A stretch of 64,000 bases of DNA from Phenylobacterium conjunctum (lineage in GTDB: Bacteria; Pseudomonadota; Alphaproteobacteria; Caulobacterales; Caulobacteraceae). The notes beneath the pieces are model-generated. The model was not told the origin of the DNA. It did no database searches and worked only from the letters and a program-made list of their open reading frames with translations. Position 1 is the first letter of the stretch. Each line of letters starts with the position of its first letter. The DNA lies in assembly GCF_042679085.1 (NCBI RefSeq), contig NZ_JBHTLQ010000017.1, positions 1-64,000 of the forward strand, read 5' to 3'. Both the position numbers and the translations under genes were made by a program. Below are positions 9,580 to 17,844 of the stretch, piece after piece.

Positions 9580-10125
9580 ATGATCGTCCGCCCGTCCCTG
9601 GAGACCGACGCCCCGGCCCTGGCCGCCATCTATGGCCACCACGTCCTGCACGGCCTGGGCTCCTTTGAGGAGACGCCGCCGAGCGCCGACGACATGGCTG
9701 GCCGCCGGGCCGCCGTCGTGGCGCTAGGCCTGCCCTATCTGGTGGCGGAGGCGGACGGAAAGGTGCTGGGCTTCGCATATACCGGACCGTTCCGGCCCCG
9801 CGCCGCCTATCGCTATACGGTGGAGGACAGCGTCTATGTGGCGCCGCAGGCCATCGGCAAGGGCGTCGGACGCCTGGTCCTGAGCGAGGTGCTGAAGGCC
9901 TGCGAGACCCTGGGCGTCCGCCAGGTCATGGCGGTGATCGGCAATTCGGCCAACGAAGCCTCCATAGGCCTGCATAGGTCGCTCGGCTTCGAACACGCGG
10001 GCGTCGGCCGCGCGCTGGGCTTCAAGCACGGCGACTGGGTCGACATCGTCTGGATGCAGAAAGCCCTGAACGGCGGCGCTTCGACCCCGCCGGACGCCCC
10101 GGGGATCCCGCTGGCCGGCCACTGA
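9580..10125 (+). CDS. GNAT N-acetyltransferase, phosphinothricin acetyltransferase-like
   Basis: The 181-residue protein begins IVRPSLETDAPALAAIY and has SFEETPPS, DSVYVAP and the acetyl-CoA pyrophosphate loop QAIGKGVGR, followed by NSANEASIGLHRSLGF. This pattern is that of the Pat/Bar-like GNAT subfamily, whose members acetylate amino-acid-like substrates such as phosphinothricin or methionine sulfoximine. The start lies nine bases after the peptidase stop with AAGGAGG upstream. The natural substrate is unknown. Confidence 0.85.
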   Translation: MIVRPSLETDAPALAAIYGHHVLHGLGSFEETPPSADDMAGRRAAVVALGLPYLVAEADGKVLGFAYTGPFRPRAAYRYTVEDSVYVAPQAIGKGVGRLVLSEVLKACETLGVRQVMAVIGNSANEASIGLHRSLGFEHAGVGRALGFKHGDWVDIVWMQKALNGGASTPPDAPGIPLAGH

Positions 10126-10234
10126 GCCCGCGGCCCCTTGTCCAAGATCAATGTTCCCATAGCGGCGTCGTCCGAGTTTGGATAACGATGTTGGCCCGGA
10201 CGCCGGTGGCGTTCGGTGAGGTGTGGGGGCGTAG

Positions 10235-11395
10235 ATGACGAGCGGCGCAGACAGTTTCGCGCTCAATGCACAGATCCAGCAGGCCCTGGCCCGCCGGGAT
10301 CCCGGCGCCGCCCTGCGCGTCCTGGCCGAAGCCGAAGCCGCCCAGCCCCAGGACGCCGAACTGAAGCTGCAGAAGGCTATGGCGCTTCGCCTGTCCGGCG
10401 ACCTGACCGGGGCGGTGAACGCCCTGGACCAAGCCCTGGCCCTGGAGCCGTACAACTTCGTCGCCCTGCTCTCCAAGGCCTCGCTGATCGAGCGGATGGA
10501 CGGCGAGAAGGCGGCGACGCCGATCTACAAGAACGCCCTGACCATCGCGCCGGAGACGCCGCCCCCGGCCCTGGCCGCCCCCATCGCCCACGCCCGCGAG
10601 GTGGTGGCGCGCACCGCCGACGCGCTCGAGGCCTATCTGGAGGCCCGGGTGGGCGCGACCGACGCCGCACTCGACACGGCCACCCGCGCCCGCTTCGCCG
10701 AGAGCCTGAAGATCTTCACCGGCAAGGCCCGCAACTACGAATCCGAGGCGGTGCTGCTCAAGTATCCCCGCCTGCCGGCCATCCCCTTCTTCGACCGGGC
10801 CATGTTCCCCTGGTTCCCGGAGCTTGAAGCCGCCACCGACATGATCCGCGGCGAGTTGGAACAGGTGCTGCGTGAGGAGCAGGCCGACTTCGTCCCCTAC
10901 ATCCAGACGCCGGAAGGCGCGCCGGTGAACCAGTGGGCGGAGCTGAACTACAATCCGCGCTGGAGCACCTATTTCCTCTGGAAAGATGGCGTGAAGCAGG
11001 AGGCCGCCTGCGCCAAGTGCCCCGGCACCGCCGCCCTGATGGACCGCCTGCCCCTGGCCCGTCAGGACAAGTTCGCGCCCACCGTGATGTTCTCGGCCCT
11101 GGCCGCCAACACCCGCATCCCACCGCACTCCGGCTCGACCAACACCCGGCTCCTGGTCCACCTGCCGCTGATCCTGCCCGGTCCGGCCTGGTTCCGGGTC
11201 GGCAACGAGACCCGCTACTGGAAGATGGGCGAGGCCTGGGCCTTTGACGATTCCATCGACCACGAGGCGGTGAACGAGGCCGACGCCCTGCGGGTCATCC
11301 TGATCATCGACATCTGGAACCCGCTGCTGACCGAGGTCGAGCGCGAGCTGATCACCCGGATGATGAACGCCAAGAACGAGTTCTTCTCGTCCTGA
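10235..11395 (+). CDS. TPR protein with aspartyl/asparaginyl beta-hydroxylase domain
   Basis: Residues 1-150 form TPR-like helical repeats (for example ALRVLAEAEAAQPQDAELKLQ). The C-terminal half is an aspartyl/asparaginyl beta-hydroxylase domain of the Fe(II)/2-oxoglutarate superfamily. Likely iron ligands are His298 in IPPHSGSTN and His343 in DSIDHEAVN, with an Arg in the final strand region. These enzymes hydroxylate protein side chains or small molecules in the cytoplasm. The next gene has the same overall design with a different oxygenase type, suggesting duplicated roles. Confidence 0.85.
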   Translation: MTSGADSFALNAQIQQALARRDPGAALRVLAEAEAAQPQDAELKLQKAMALRLSGDLTGAVNALDQALALEPYNFVALLSKASLIERMDGEKAATPIYKNALTIAPETPPPALAAPIAHAREVVARTADALEAYLEARVGATDAALDTATRARFAESLKIFTGKARNYESEAVLLKYPRLPAIPFFDRAMFPWFPELEAATDMIRGELEQVLREEQADFVPYIQTPEGAPVNQWAELNYNPRWSTYFLWKDGVKQEAACAKCPGTAALMDRLPLARQDKFAPTVMFSALAANTRIPPHSGSTNTRLLVHLPLILPGPAWFRVGNETRYWKMGEAWAFDDSIDHEAVNEADALRVILIIDIWNPLLTEVERELITRMMNAKNEFFSS

Positions 11396-11442
11396 GCGGC
11401 CGGGCCTAAAGAAGGCGTCCCAAGCCTGCCGGAGCCTCGCCC

Positions 11443-12933
11443 ATGAGCCAGATCGACCGCGCCGTGGCCCTGCTCGAACAGGGCCGGACCGAGGACGCCC
11501 TCAAACTCACCGAGCCCCTGGCCAAGGGCCCCAATCCCTCGCACCAGGAACTGGCCACCCATTCCCAGATCCTGAAGGTGCTGAAGCGCCACGCCGACGC
11601 CCTGGTCTTCGACCAGCTGGCCGCCGAACGCTATGGCCGCAGCCCGGTCGCCTGGCACAACCTGGGCGCCACCCTCGACGACATGGGCCGCGCGCAGGAG
11701 GCCTGCGCCGCCATGGAGCGTGGCTTCGCCCTGGGCCTCAACGCGCCGGAGAGCTTCCGCGTCTATGGCCGCGCCCTGATGGCCGCCAACCAGCACGACC
11801 GCGCCGAGGCCGCCTACAAGGAAGCCTTCGGCCGCCAGCCGGCCAATGTGGAGCTGGCCTCGGAGTACGCGAACCTGGTCTGGATGCGGCGCGGCGACAT
11901 GAGCGGCGCCCAGCACATCATGGACTTCGCCTTCCATTCCGGCGCCCCTCCCGGCGGCCCGATCCTGACCAAGGCCCGCCTGTGGGAAGCCGCCGGGGAG
12001 CGCGACAAGGCCGCCGACCTCCTGGCCCTGGCCGCCCAGCGCCTGCCCCAGGACGTCGGCGTCCTGCTGGCCGTCGCCCGCGCCCAGGCCGAGCGGGGCG
12101 AGGTCGCCGACGCCGAGCGCCTGGTCCGCTCGGCTCAGGTGCTGGCGCCGAAAAGCCCCGGCGTGCTGAACCAGCTGACCATCGTCCTGCTGGCCGCCGG
12201 CAAGGCCGAGGAGGCCCTGGCCGCCGCCCGGAAGGGCCTGGCCATCTCCCCCGACGATCAGTCCCTGTGGGGCTGGGCGGCGACGGCCGCGCGCGCGGCG
12301 GGTGATCCGCTCTACGCGGCCCTGTCCAACTATGAGGGCAATGTCGCGCCCTATGACATCGAGACGCCCGAGGGCTGGCCCACCCTCGAGGCCTTCCTCG
12401 CCGACCTCGCCGTCACCCTGCGGCGCATGCACGTCTACCAGCAGCACCCGCATAACCAATCGGTCCGCGGCGGCAGCCAGACGATGCAGATGCTGGTGGG
12501 CTCGCGCGAACCCACCCTGGTCGCCCTGTTCAAGGCGGTGGACGCCCCGATCCGCGCCCACATCGCCAAGCTGGGCCAAGGCGACGACATCCTGCGCAAG
12601 CGCAACACCGGCGACTACCGCATGGCCGGCGCCTGGTCGGTCCTGCTGCGGCCGGGCGGCTTCCACACCGACCACTTCCACTCGCAAGGCTGGCTGTCCT
12701 CGGCCTTCTATGTGGAGACCCCGACGGAAGCCCTGGACCGCGAGACCCGCGAAGGCTGGCTGCGCTTCGGCAAGCCGCCCATCGAGGTCAAGCCGCCCAT
12801 GGAGGCCGACCACTACATCCGCCCGCAGCCGGGGCGCCTCGCCCTGTTCCCCTCGTACATGTGGCACGGCACCGTGCCCTTCACGACGGACGAGTCGCGG
12901 ATGACGGTGGCCTTCGACATCGTTCCGGCCTGA
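11443..12933 (+). CDS. TPR protein with 2OG-Fe(II) oxygenase domain
   Basis: The first 300 or so residues of this 496-residue protein are TPR repeats. The C terminus is a 2-oxoglutarate/Fe(II) oxygenase with the iron triad visible as His408 and Asp410 in HTDHF, and His475 in MWHGTVPF. An Arg in DESRMTV probably binds 2-oxoglutarate. It resembles the family of putative 2OG-Fe(II) oxygenases found after TPR repeats. It lies 47 bp after another TPR-hydroxylase gene on the same strand. This is the last core-chromosome gene before the island boundary. Confidence 0.85.
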   Translation: MSQIDRAVALLEQGRTEDALKLTEPLAKGPNPSHQELATHSQILKVLKRHADALVFDQLAAERYGRSPVAWHNLGATLDDMGRAQEACAAMERGFALGLNAPESFRVYGRALMAANQHDRAEAAYKEAFGRQPANVELASEYANLVWMRRGDMSGAQHIMDFAFHSGAPPGGPILTKARLWEAAGERDKAADLLALAAQRLPQDVGVLLAVARAQAERGEVADAERLVRSAQVLAPKSPGVLNQLTIVLLAAGKAEEALAAARKGLAISPDDQSLWGWAATAARAAGDPLYAALSNYEGNVAPYDIETPEGWPTLEAFLADLAVTLRRMHVYQQHPHNQSVRGGSQTMQMLVGSREPTLVALFKAVDAPIRAHIAKLGQGDDILRKRNTGDYRMAGAWSVLLRPGGFHTDHFHSQGWLSSAFYVETPTEALDRETREGWLRFGKPPIEVKPPMEADHYIRPQPGRLALFPSYMWHGTVPFTTDESRMTVAFDIVPA

Positions 12934-13482
12934 TTAGGGCCGGCGGCGCGGCAGCAAGAGGCCTAGAGCCCCCGCGCTCGAAAACACGCACCGACGCGGA
13001 TCAGCGCGAGCGCCGCTAGAGGTGGTGTGAAGCTTCAGGAGGAAGTGGCTGGGGAACTAGGACTCGAACCTAGAATGACGGTACCAAAAGCCGCCATTAT
13101 TTCCGGAATATCATAGCAGTAAGGGTAAACCACTGCCGACTGTCCGCTCTGGAAATCAACGCCGTAGCACCTTCTGGGTAAACTCGGGATCGATCAAAAC
13201 GTAGTTGGTCACGCTGCAATGCCCTATGGGGCAGGCAGAGGTCGGCACGATATCAAAGCGACCGCATTGGGCTCTTCAGCGACGTTCGGAGGGTCCACTA
13301 TGCGGCAGAGTACCGAACGCGGTCCTCAAGGCAGACTCTAAATCATCGCAGACGTTCGGAAGTGGTACTTCATTGCTGCAGGATCACGCCGGGCGGAATC
13401 CGATTTCACTCGTCCGGCCATGGGGCAAGGGCCCCGGCGAAGAGAGCTTACGGCACGCGTTGCTCGCCTCTACGCTCGAACG
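12934..13482. other. Gene-poor island boundary region
   Basis: No convincing gene is seen in this roughly 550-bp stretch. It contains the left attachment site (13046-13089). Beyond it lies about 390 bp of island DNA with only short, low-quality frames, more A/T-rich than the chromosome to its left. Confidence 0.6.
13046..13089. repeat. attL: 44-bp duplicate of the 3' part of tRNA-Gln
   Basis: These 44 bases are identical to 52738-52781, which is the 3' portion of the intact tRNA-Gln(TTG) including the CCA end. With one mismatch (13090), identity extends to 13094. The repeat ends at the first base of the anticodon loop, the usual crossover zone for tyrosine integrases that target tRNA genes. 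It marks the left end of the genomic island. Confidence 0.93.
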
Positions 13483-14130
13483 TCAGGCCGCCTTATACGC
13501 CCCAAGGTAGGCGTGATTTTCTAGCGCATCACCGAATGCGCGCATCAACTCGACGGTGCCGTCCGCCACGAGATCGAGGTCTTCCAGACCGATCAACGTG
13601 TCCTCCCCGTGAGCAATCGCGTTTCGGCGTTTCAGCAATACAATATCAATAAAAGTTTCGCGACCTTCAAATGCATCAAGCGAAATACCGCACACAAGGC
13701 ATATGTCTTTAAGAACATCATAGTTCAAGTTTGATTTTGTGTTTACGAGATCTTCATTTACGCGCTTAAATTGATTTCCGGGACCGGAAAGAATCTCATC
13801 AACTATATCACAGCGCTCCGAAATGCTTCCCTTAGAGTTTGCCAGGGACGCCAATCTCGGGAGAAAGTAATTTCTCAAGAATTGCGGATTGAGCTGATCG
13901 AAACGAAATTTCCGCAAAGCAATGTGCTCAAGGTATTTTCGCGCAGCTAAGCGCACCGACCCTTCCCAATGCGCATAGCAGATGGTCACAAGGGAGCGTA
14001 GAAGCACTTGACGGAGGCTGCTGTCGGCGCGCTTCACTGCCACCTTCAAATCCGAAATTTCCCGAATTCGCCAAGTCCGGTCCCGTGAGAGTTGTTCCGC
14101 CAGGATCGCTTCGGTGTAGGGTTTGCTCAT
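13483..14130 (-). CDS. MAE_28990/MAE_18760-like HEPN-domain protein (putative RNase effector)
   Basis: The 215-residue protein is all-helical and resembles the MAE_28990/MAE_18760-like HEPN family. The catalytic Rx4H signature is visible as Arg169 and His174 in RNAIAHGE. HEPN proteins of this type are predicted RNases used in defence and toxin-antitoxin systems. The ATG at 14130 overlaps the stop of the DUF262 gene (ATGA), so the pair is translationally coupled. The coding region is visibly more A/T-rich than the core genome, fitting acquisition with the island. Confidence 0.8.
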   Translation of the reverse strand: MSKPYTEAILAEQLSRDRTWRIREISDLKVAVKRADSSLRQVLLRSLVTICYAHWEGSVRLAARKYLEHIALRKFRFDQLNPQFLRNYFLPRLASLANSKGSISERCDIVDEILSGPGNQFKRVNEDLVNTKSNLNYDVLKDICLVCGISLDAFEGRETFIDIVLLKRRNAIAHGEDTLIGLEDLDLVADGTVELMRAFGDALENHAYLGAYKAA

Positions 14131-15239
14131 GGTCGGAACCAGCGGTCGCCAAACGGCACCGTGCGCTGGATGCGTGAGGTGCCGCGCAGGCCGGGGGATG
14201 TAAGGCCTGCGGCTTCTTGTTGCTGCCAGAAGGTTTGAAGCTTCTCTTTGACGAACCCTACGGGCTTTTGAAGCCGTTTGATCGCATCGAGATTTTTCGC
14301 AATCCCGACAGCGATGCATTCCAAAGCAACCAAACCGACCTTTCCGGCGTGACGGCCATTTTCGAACCGGCGCAAAGCATCACCGCCGGAGGCCTCATCA
14401 AGCAGACCAAACGTCTCCGCGATTGTTCGAGCGGCGAGCTCGCCTTGGTTATCGCCCGCTAGCCTTACGATGCCTTCATCGATGTATTCCTCGACATCAA
14501 GTCTGCCGTCGTACGGAATAAACGTGTGAACCAGGAAGCGAACGGCCAACTCCATATGCCGCTGCTTTTCCATCTGATCTTCATTCACGCCGGCCACCTT
14601 TAAGAACGTGTGCTCGTTGGCGGCTGCCTTGATCTTGCGGAAATAAGCTCCATTAATCATCAGAACAATACAGTTGCGAAGTTCCTGCGGGTTCGCTTGC
14701 GTGCCGCCAGCATTCAACCGCTGAAATAGATCGAATTTAGTCAGATCATCGCTCGGTCGCTTGAGAATCTCCAAGCCAAGCCGCGATCTTCGTATGGATA
14801 GCTGCTGCGGCTTTTCGAGTTCTTTTTGAGCGTTCAGTGGGACGTGACCAATTTCACCTGATTTTTCCCAAACGGTGTTGTGGAGCGATGGCAGGTACTT
14901 TGTCGCTTCTAAGATCGAGGGTGGCTCTAGCCCATCGCCCGTCGGCCGCTTCAGGACACCCATGAATTCAAGGATGGTCGATATTCGCTGCAATCCGTCA
15001 ATGAGTTCCCATTTTCCGTCGGCTTTCTCGAACACGAAAATTGACGGAAGTGGTATGCCCAAGAGCAAGGATTCAATGAGCTTAGACTTTTGACCGATCT
15101 CCCATCGGAACAAGCGCTGAAACTCAGGATCGATAACAAGATCGCCTTCCTGATACATGCTCACAATCTCGCCGATCGACATCGGATATGCATCCGTACG
15201 CACAAGGCGCTGTGCCGCTTCAATCTCGTCTGTGAGCAT
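14127..15239 (-). CDS. DUF262 domain protein (ParB/Srx-like NTP-dependent nuclease fold)
   Basis: The 370-residue protein starts MLTDEIEAAQRLVRTDAYPMSIGEIVSMY and carries the DUF262 signatures DPEFQRLFRW (about residues 37-46) and LIDGLQRIST (79-88). DUF262 is the N-terminal domain of GmrSD-type modification-dependent restriction enzymes and of many defence proteins. Here it lacks an obvious DUF1524 HNH partner and is instead coupled to a HEPN gene. The start at 15239 has AGGA seven bases upstream. The frame stays open upstream to 15764, but that part has anomalous composition and is probably not translated. Confidence 0.8.
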   Translation of the reverse strand: MLTDEIEAAQRLVRTDAYPMSIGEIVSMYQEGDLVIDPEFQRLFRWEIGQKSKLIESLLLGIPLPSIFVFEKADGKWELIDGLQRISTILEFMGVLKRPTGDGLEPPSILEATKYLPSLHNTVWEKSGEIGHVPLNAQKELEKPQQLSIRRSRLGLEILKRPSDDLTKFDLFQRLNAGGTQANPQELRNCIVLMINGAYFRKIKAAANEHTFLKVAGVNEDQMEKQRHMELAVRFLVHTFIPYDGRLDVEEYIDEGIVRLAGDNQGELAARTIAETFGLLDEASGGDALRRFENGRHAGKVGLVALECIAVGIAKNLDAIKRLQKPVGFVKEKLQTFWQQQEAAGLTSPGLRGTSRIQRTVPFGDRWFRP

Positions 15240-16015
15240 CTTGGTTCCTGCCGGTCCATCTAAGCTTCGAAATGCCGATAGCGCAGCTTCGGCGAGTTCC
15301 CGCAAAATTGCACCACGCATCGCCTCATCACTTGTGAATATTGGCAGTTGGGAAAGCGCCTCAAATCGAACGCGTGAGGCCGAACTCGCCCCTTGCAGCC
15401 AATGTCGGCTCCAGGCGCGAGGCGGGTCAAGATGCGCCGGCACGGAGCGTGCGAGTGAACGCCGGTCAATTGCGGCCGGCTTTCCATCGTCCCTAACAGT
15501 TGACCGTCGACCGGGTGTGATATCCACCGGGCGCCCGGCCAACGGCGGAAGCTGCAAGAAAGCCGATGCCCGGCAGGTCAGCCAAGGGCTCAGCGCTTCC
15601 GTTGAAGAGGTCTGCATTCCGCGCTTCAGGCGCAACGGCGACGCTGCCCCTACACTTTGAACACCCGGCCAGGAGCGGGGCGTAGACGCGATGGTGGTGT
15701 AGCGCAGTGGCAAGCTTCGTGGCACCGCCAAGGGGTTGGAAGAAGCGTCACGATGCCCATGCATGACACGACAGCCCCTGTTTGAGGCAGTCCAACCAAA
15801 GTGCCACGGGCACCGCCCGCCCTACGGGCAGGGCGCAGCTGGCGACCTAGGTGCTCAACCGGCGCTAGGACGGCGAGTAACCATTTTCCGGGGGATGCGG
15901 CAGGTAGGGGCGGCGGATGGCCGCCACGTCGACGAAAGCCGCAACCAGCATGGCCAGTCTGCCTGAACCCAACACCTGCTTGGGCCTTCGAGCGACCTGC
16001 TCCTGCACACCCAGG
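15240..16015. other. Gene-poor stretch between the DUF262 and methyltransferase genes
   Basis: About 780 bp holds no gene I can support. Short open frames exist on both strands (for example 64 codons at 15865-16059 on the minus strand, which overlaps the methyltransferase 3' end), but none has a recognisable domain or ribosome binding site. The stretch may contain degraded remnants. Confidence 0.5.
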
Positions 16016-17506
16016 CTAGCCGGTCTTCCTTTGAAACAACCTCTCTGCCGAAATTTCACAACCTCTCAGCAGGTCCTTCTTCAACTGGGACCCGACTGCC
16101 TGAGCGAGAAGAGGTGGCACGGCGTTACCGATCTGGCGGAACGCGGCATTCATTGCACCTGCGAACCGGAAGGCATCTGGGAAAGACTGTAGCCGCGCGG
16201 CTTCGCGGACGGAAACGGTGCGCCTCTGGTCCCCGTCCCAGTGAATGTGGGAGTACGTGTCCTTGCCCATGTGCGCCGTCAAGGTTCGCGCAGGCCTATC
16301 CGGGTCCAGTTTCCACCATTTGTTCGGGAACTTGCCGGGGTCGTAGGGCGGTACCACCGCCCTACGCAGCGCCTCATAGGCCCGCGATCCATTCGCTGGA
16401 GGTGGGAGCTGGGCTGCGAGCGCCTCCCTGAAGATCTGCTCGGCTGTTGCGAACGCGTGCGGGTAGTCGCCGCCATGCCGCATCCGGCTGAAGATCGGGA
16501 AGTCGCGGGGGGTCAGCCTCACGACATGTCCATCGGTCGCCACATGCGATTTCTGCATCCCGCTCCAGTTGCGCATGAGGGTGGCGTAGGGACTGAGCGC
16601 GGCAAAGGCCGAATAGGGAAGTTCGTCCGAGACCTTGCGGCGCCTCATGACCTCGGGATTGCGAAAATGCTCGCGGATACGCGGGAGATCCGAGAGGGCC
16701 GCCCGCACGGAGACAGCGGGTGGCAGCCCAGGCCGGGCGGCGGGGATGGGAGCAAACCGGGAGCCGGTCTCCGGCACATGCTTCAGCGCAACCGTCCGGG
16801 CGGACTCATAGCCCGAGGGGAGCCGTGCGGCGTGAGTGGGTTGAGGAAACGCCGGTTCGATGCCGAGGGAGGCGTCTATCGCGACCAGAAAGAGACGTTC
16901 CCGCATCTGGGGGACGCCGTAGTAGGCAGCATTGAGCAGTGTGTAGCGGGCGACATAGCCCATGTGCTCAAGCGTGGCGCAGATCTCCTCCGGAACGTTG
17001 TGCCCGCCGTGGTTCAGGATGTCGGGCACGTTCTCTATTAGAATCGCCAGAGGCTGCACCGCCTCGGCGTAGTGCAGGAAGCGCCTGTAAAGCCCGGCGC
17101 GAGGATCATTCCGGAAGGCGTCCTCATCGCCGGTCACGGACCTCAGTTTCGATCTGCCGATCCGCGCGAAGGCCTGACAGGGTAGGCCCGCGGCGAGAAT
17201 TTCAAATTGGTGGGACACTGGCCCTTGAAGTCCGATCTCCGCGGACAACGTCGCCGGGTCGGACAGCACCATGTCGCGGGGAGCAGCCCAAGCCGCCTTT
17301 TGGGTTCCTGGTGGCGGCACGAAATTGCGCGCATAGCTCTCGGCGGCGGTGCTGTCGAACTCGACGTGCGCCAGGAGGTCGAAACCCGCCGCCTGGAGAC
17401 CGAGGGACATGCCGCCGCATCCGGAACAGAGCTCGAGCACACGAGGCGCAGCGCCGTTCCGGACCCGATCAAGCTTGAAGGAGCGCGCAGCGGAGTCGAT
17501 CTTCAT
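16016..17506 (-). CDS. C5-cytosine DNA methyltransferase (Dcm-like)
   Basis: The enzyme methylates cytosine at C5 in DNA. In its 496 residues, motif I is ELCSGCGGMSLGL (25-37), motif IV with the catalytic Cys110 is GLPCQAF, motif VI is IENVPD, motif VIII is QMRERLFLVAI and motif X is FRQIGNAVPPLLAQA. It starts an island defence locus and is divergent from the ATPase/Z1 operon, suggesting that it protects self DNA or sets the target mark. A vsr gene lies at the other end of the locus. I chose the ATG at 17506. A TTG 23 codons earlier is less likely. Confidence 0.92.
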   Translation of the reverse strand: MKIDSAARSFKLDRVRNGAAPRVLELCSGCGGMSLGLQAAGFDLLAHVEFDSTAAESYARNFVPPPGTQKAAWAAPRDMVLSDPATLSAEIGLQGPVSHQFEILAAGLPCQAFARIGRSKLRSVTGDEDAFRNDPRAGLYRRFLHYAEAVQPLAILIENVPDILNHGGHNVPEEICATLEHMGYVARYTLLNAAYYGVPQMRERLFLVAIDASLGIEPAFPQPTHAARLPSGYESARTVALKHVPETGSRFAPIPAARPGLPPAVSVRAALSDLPRIREHFRNPEVMRRRKVSDELPYSAFAALSPYATLMRNWSGMQKSHVATDGHVVRLTPRDFPIFSRMRHGGDYPHAFATAEQIFREALAAQLPPPANGSRAYEALRRAVVPPYDPGKFPNKWWKLDPDRPARTLTAHMGKDTYSHIHWDGDQRRTVSVREAARLQSFPDAFRFAGAMNAAFRQIGNAVPPLLAQAVGSQLKKDLLRGCEISAERLFQRKTG

Positions 17507-17844
17507 CGGGTTCGGGCCCTTATCAAACGCGGGCGGGTGATCTGCTCGACTCACGGGATTCGCGGCGACACACAACCGCGTTGCCCGGCCCTGACGCCAG
17601 CACGGAAGCGTACACCTTATGTTCGCCCCTGGCCAGCGCGCGGCCGCTCGAAGGGCGGGGCATCAAACCCCGCCAGAAACAGGATGACAGGAACCGAGCC
17701 TCCGCCCCCGACCCGGTACACAGAAGCCGGCAACATGCGCCTGCACGGCGGCTGTGACTTCAACCAGAAAGCGTCCATGAAGCGCTTTCCCCTTCCAAAC
17801 CCGAAGCTCACCGCGTTAACGTGAAGCTCTGAGGAAGTTGTGGC
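17507..17844. promoter_or_regulatory. Divergent promoter region between methyltransferase and defence operon
   Basis: This 338-bp gap lies between two divergently read genes, so it must hold both promoters. A 7-bp perfect stem (GGCGGGG at 17654-17660 with CCCCGCC at 17668-17674) sits near the middle. No certain -35/-10 elements were identified. GAGGAAG at 17831-17837 is the ribosome binding site of the ATPase gene. Confidence 0.5.

Noticed and set aside
11215..12867. 550-codon open frame on the minus strand
   Set aside because: It lies antisense to the TPR-2OG oxygenase gene and shows only low-complexity Gly/Gln/Val composition.
13205..13510. 101-codon plus-strand frame at the island left end
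   Set aside because: It has no recognisable domain or ribosome binding site, and its end overlaps the HEPN gene on the other strand.
15240..15764. Possible 175-codon N-terminal extension of the DUF262 protein
   Set aside because: The composition is Arg/Pro/Ser-rich and unlike the rest, and the start at 15239 has a good ribosome binding site and a family-typical N terminus.
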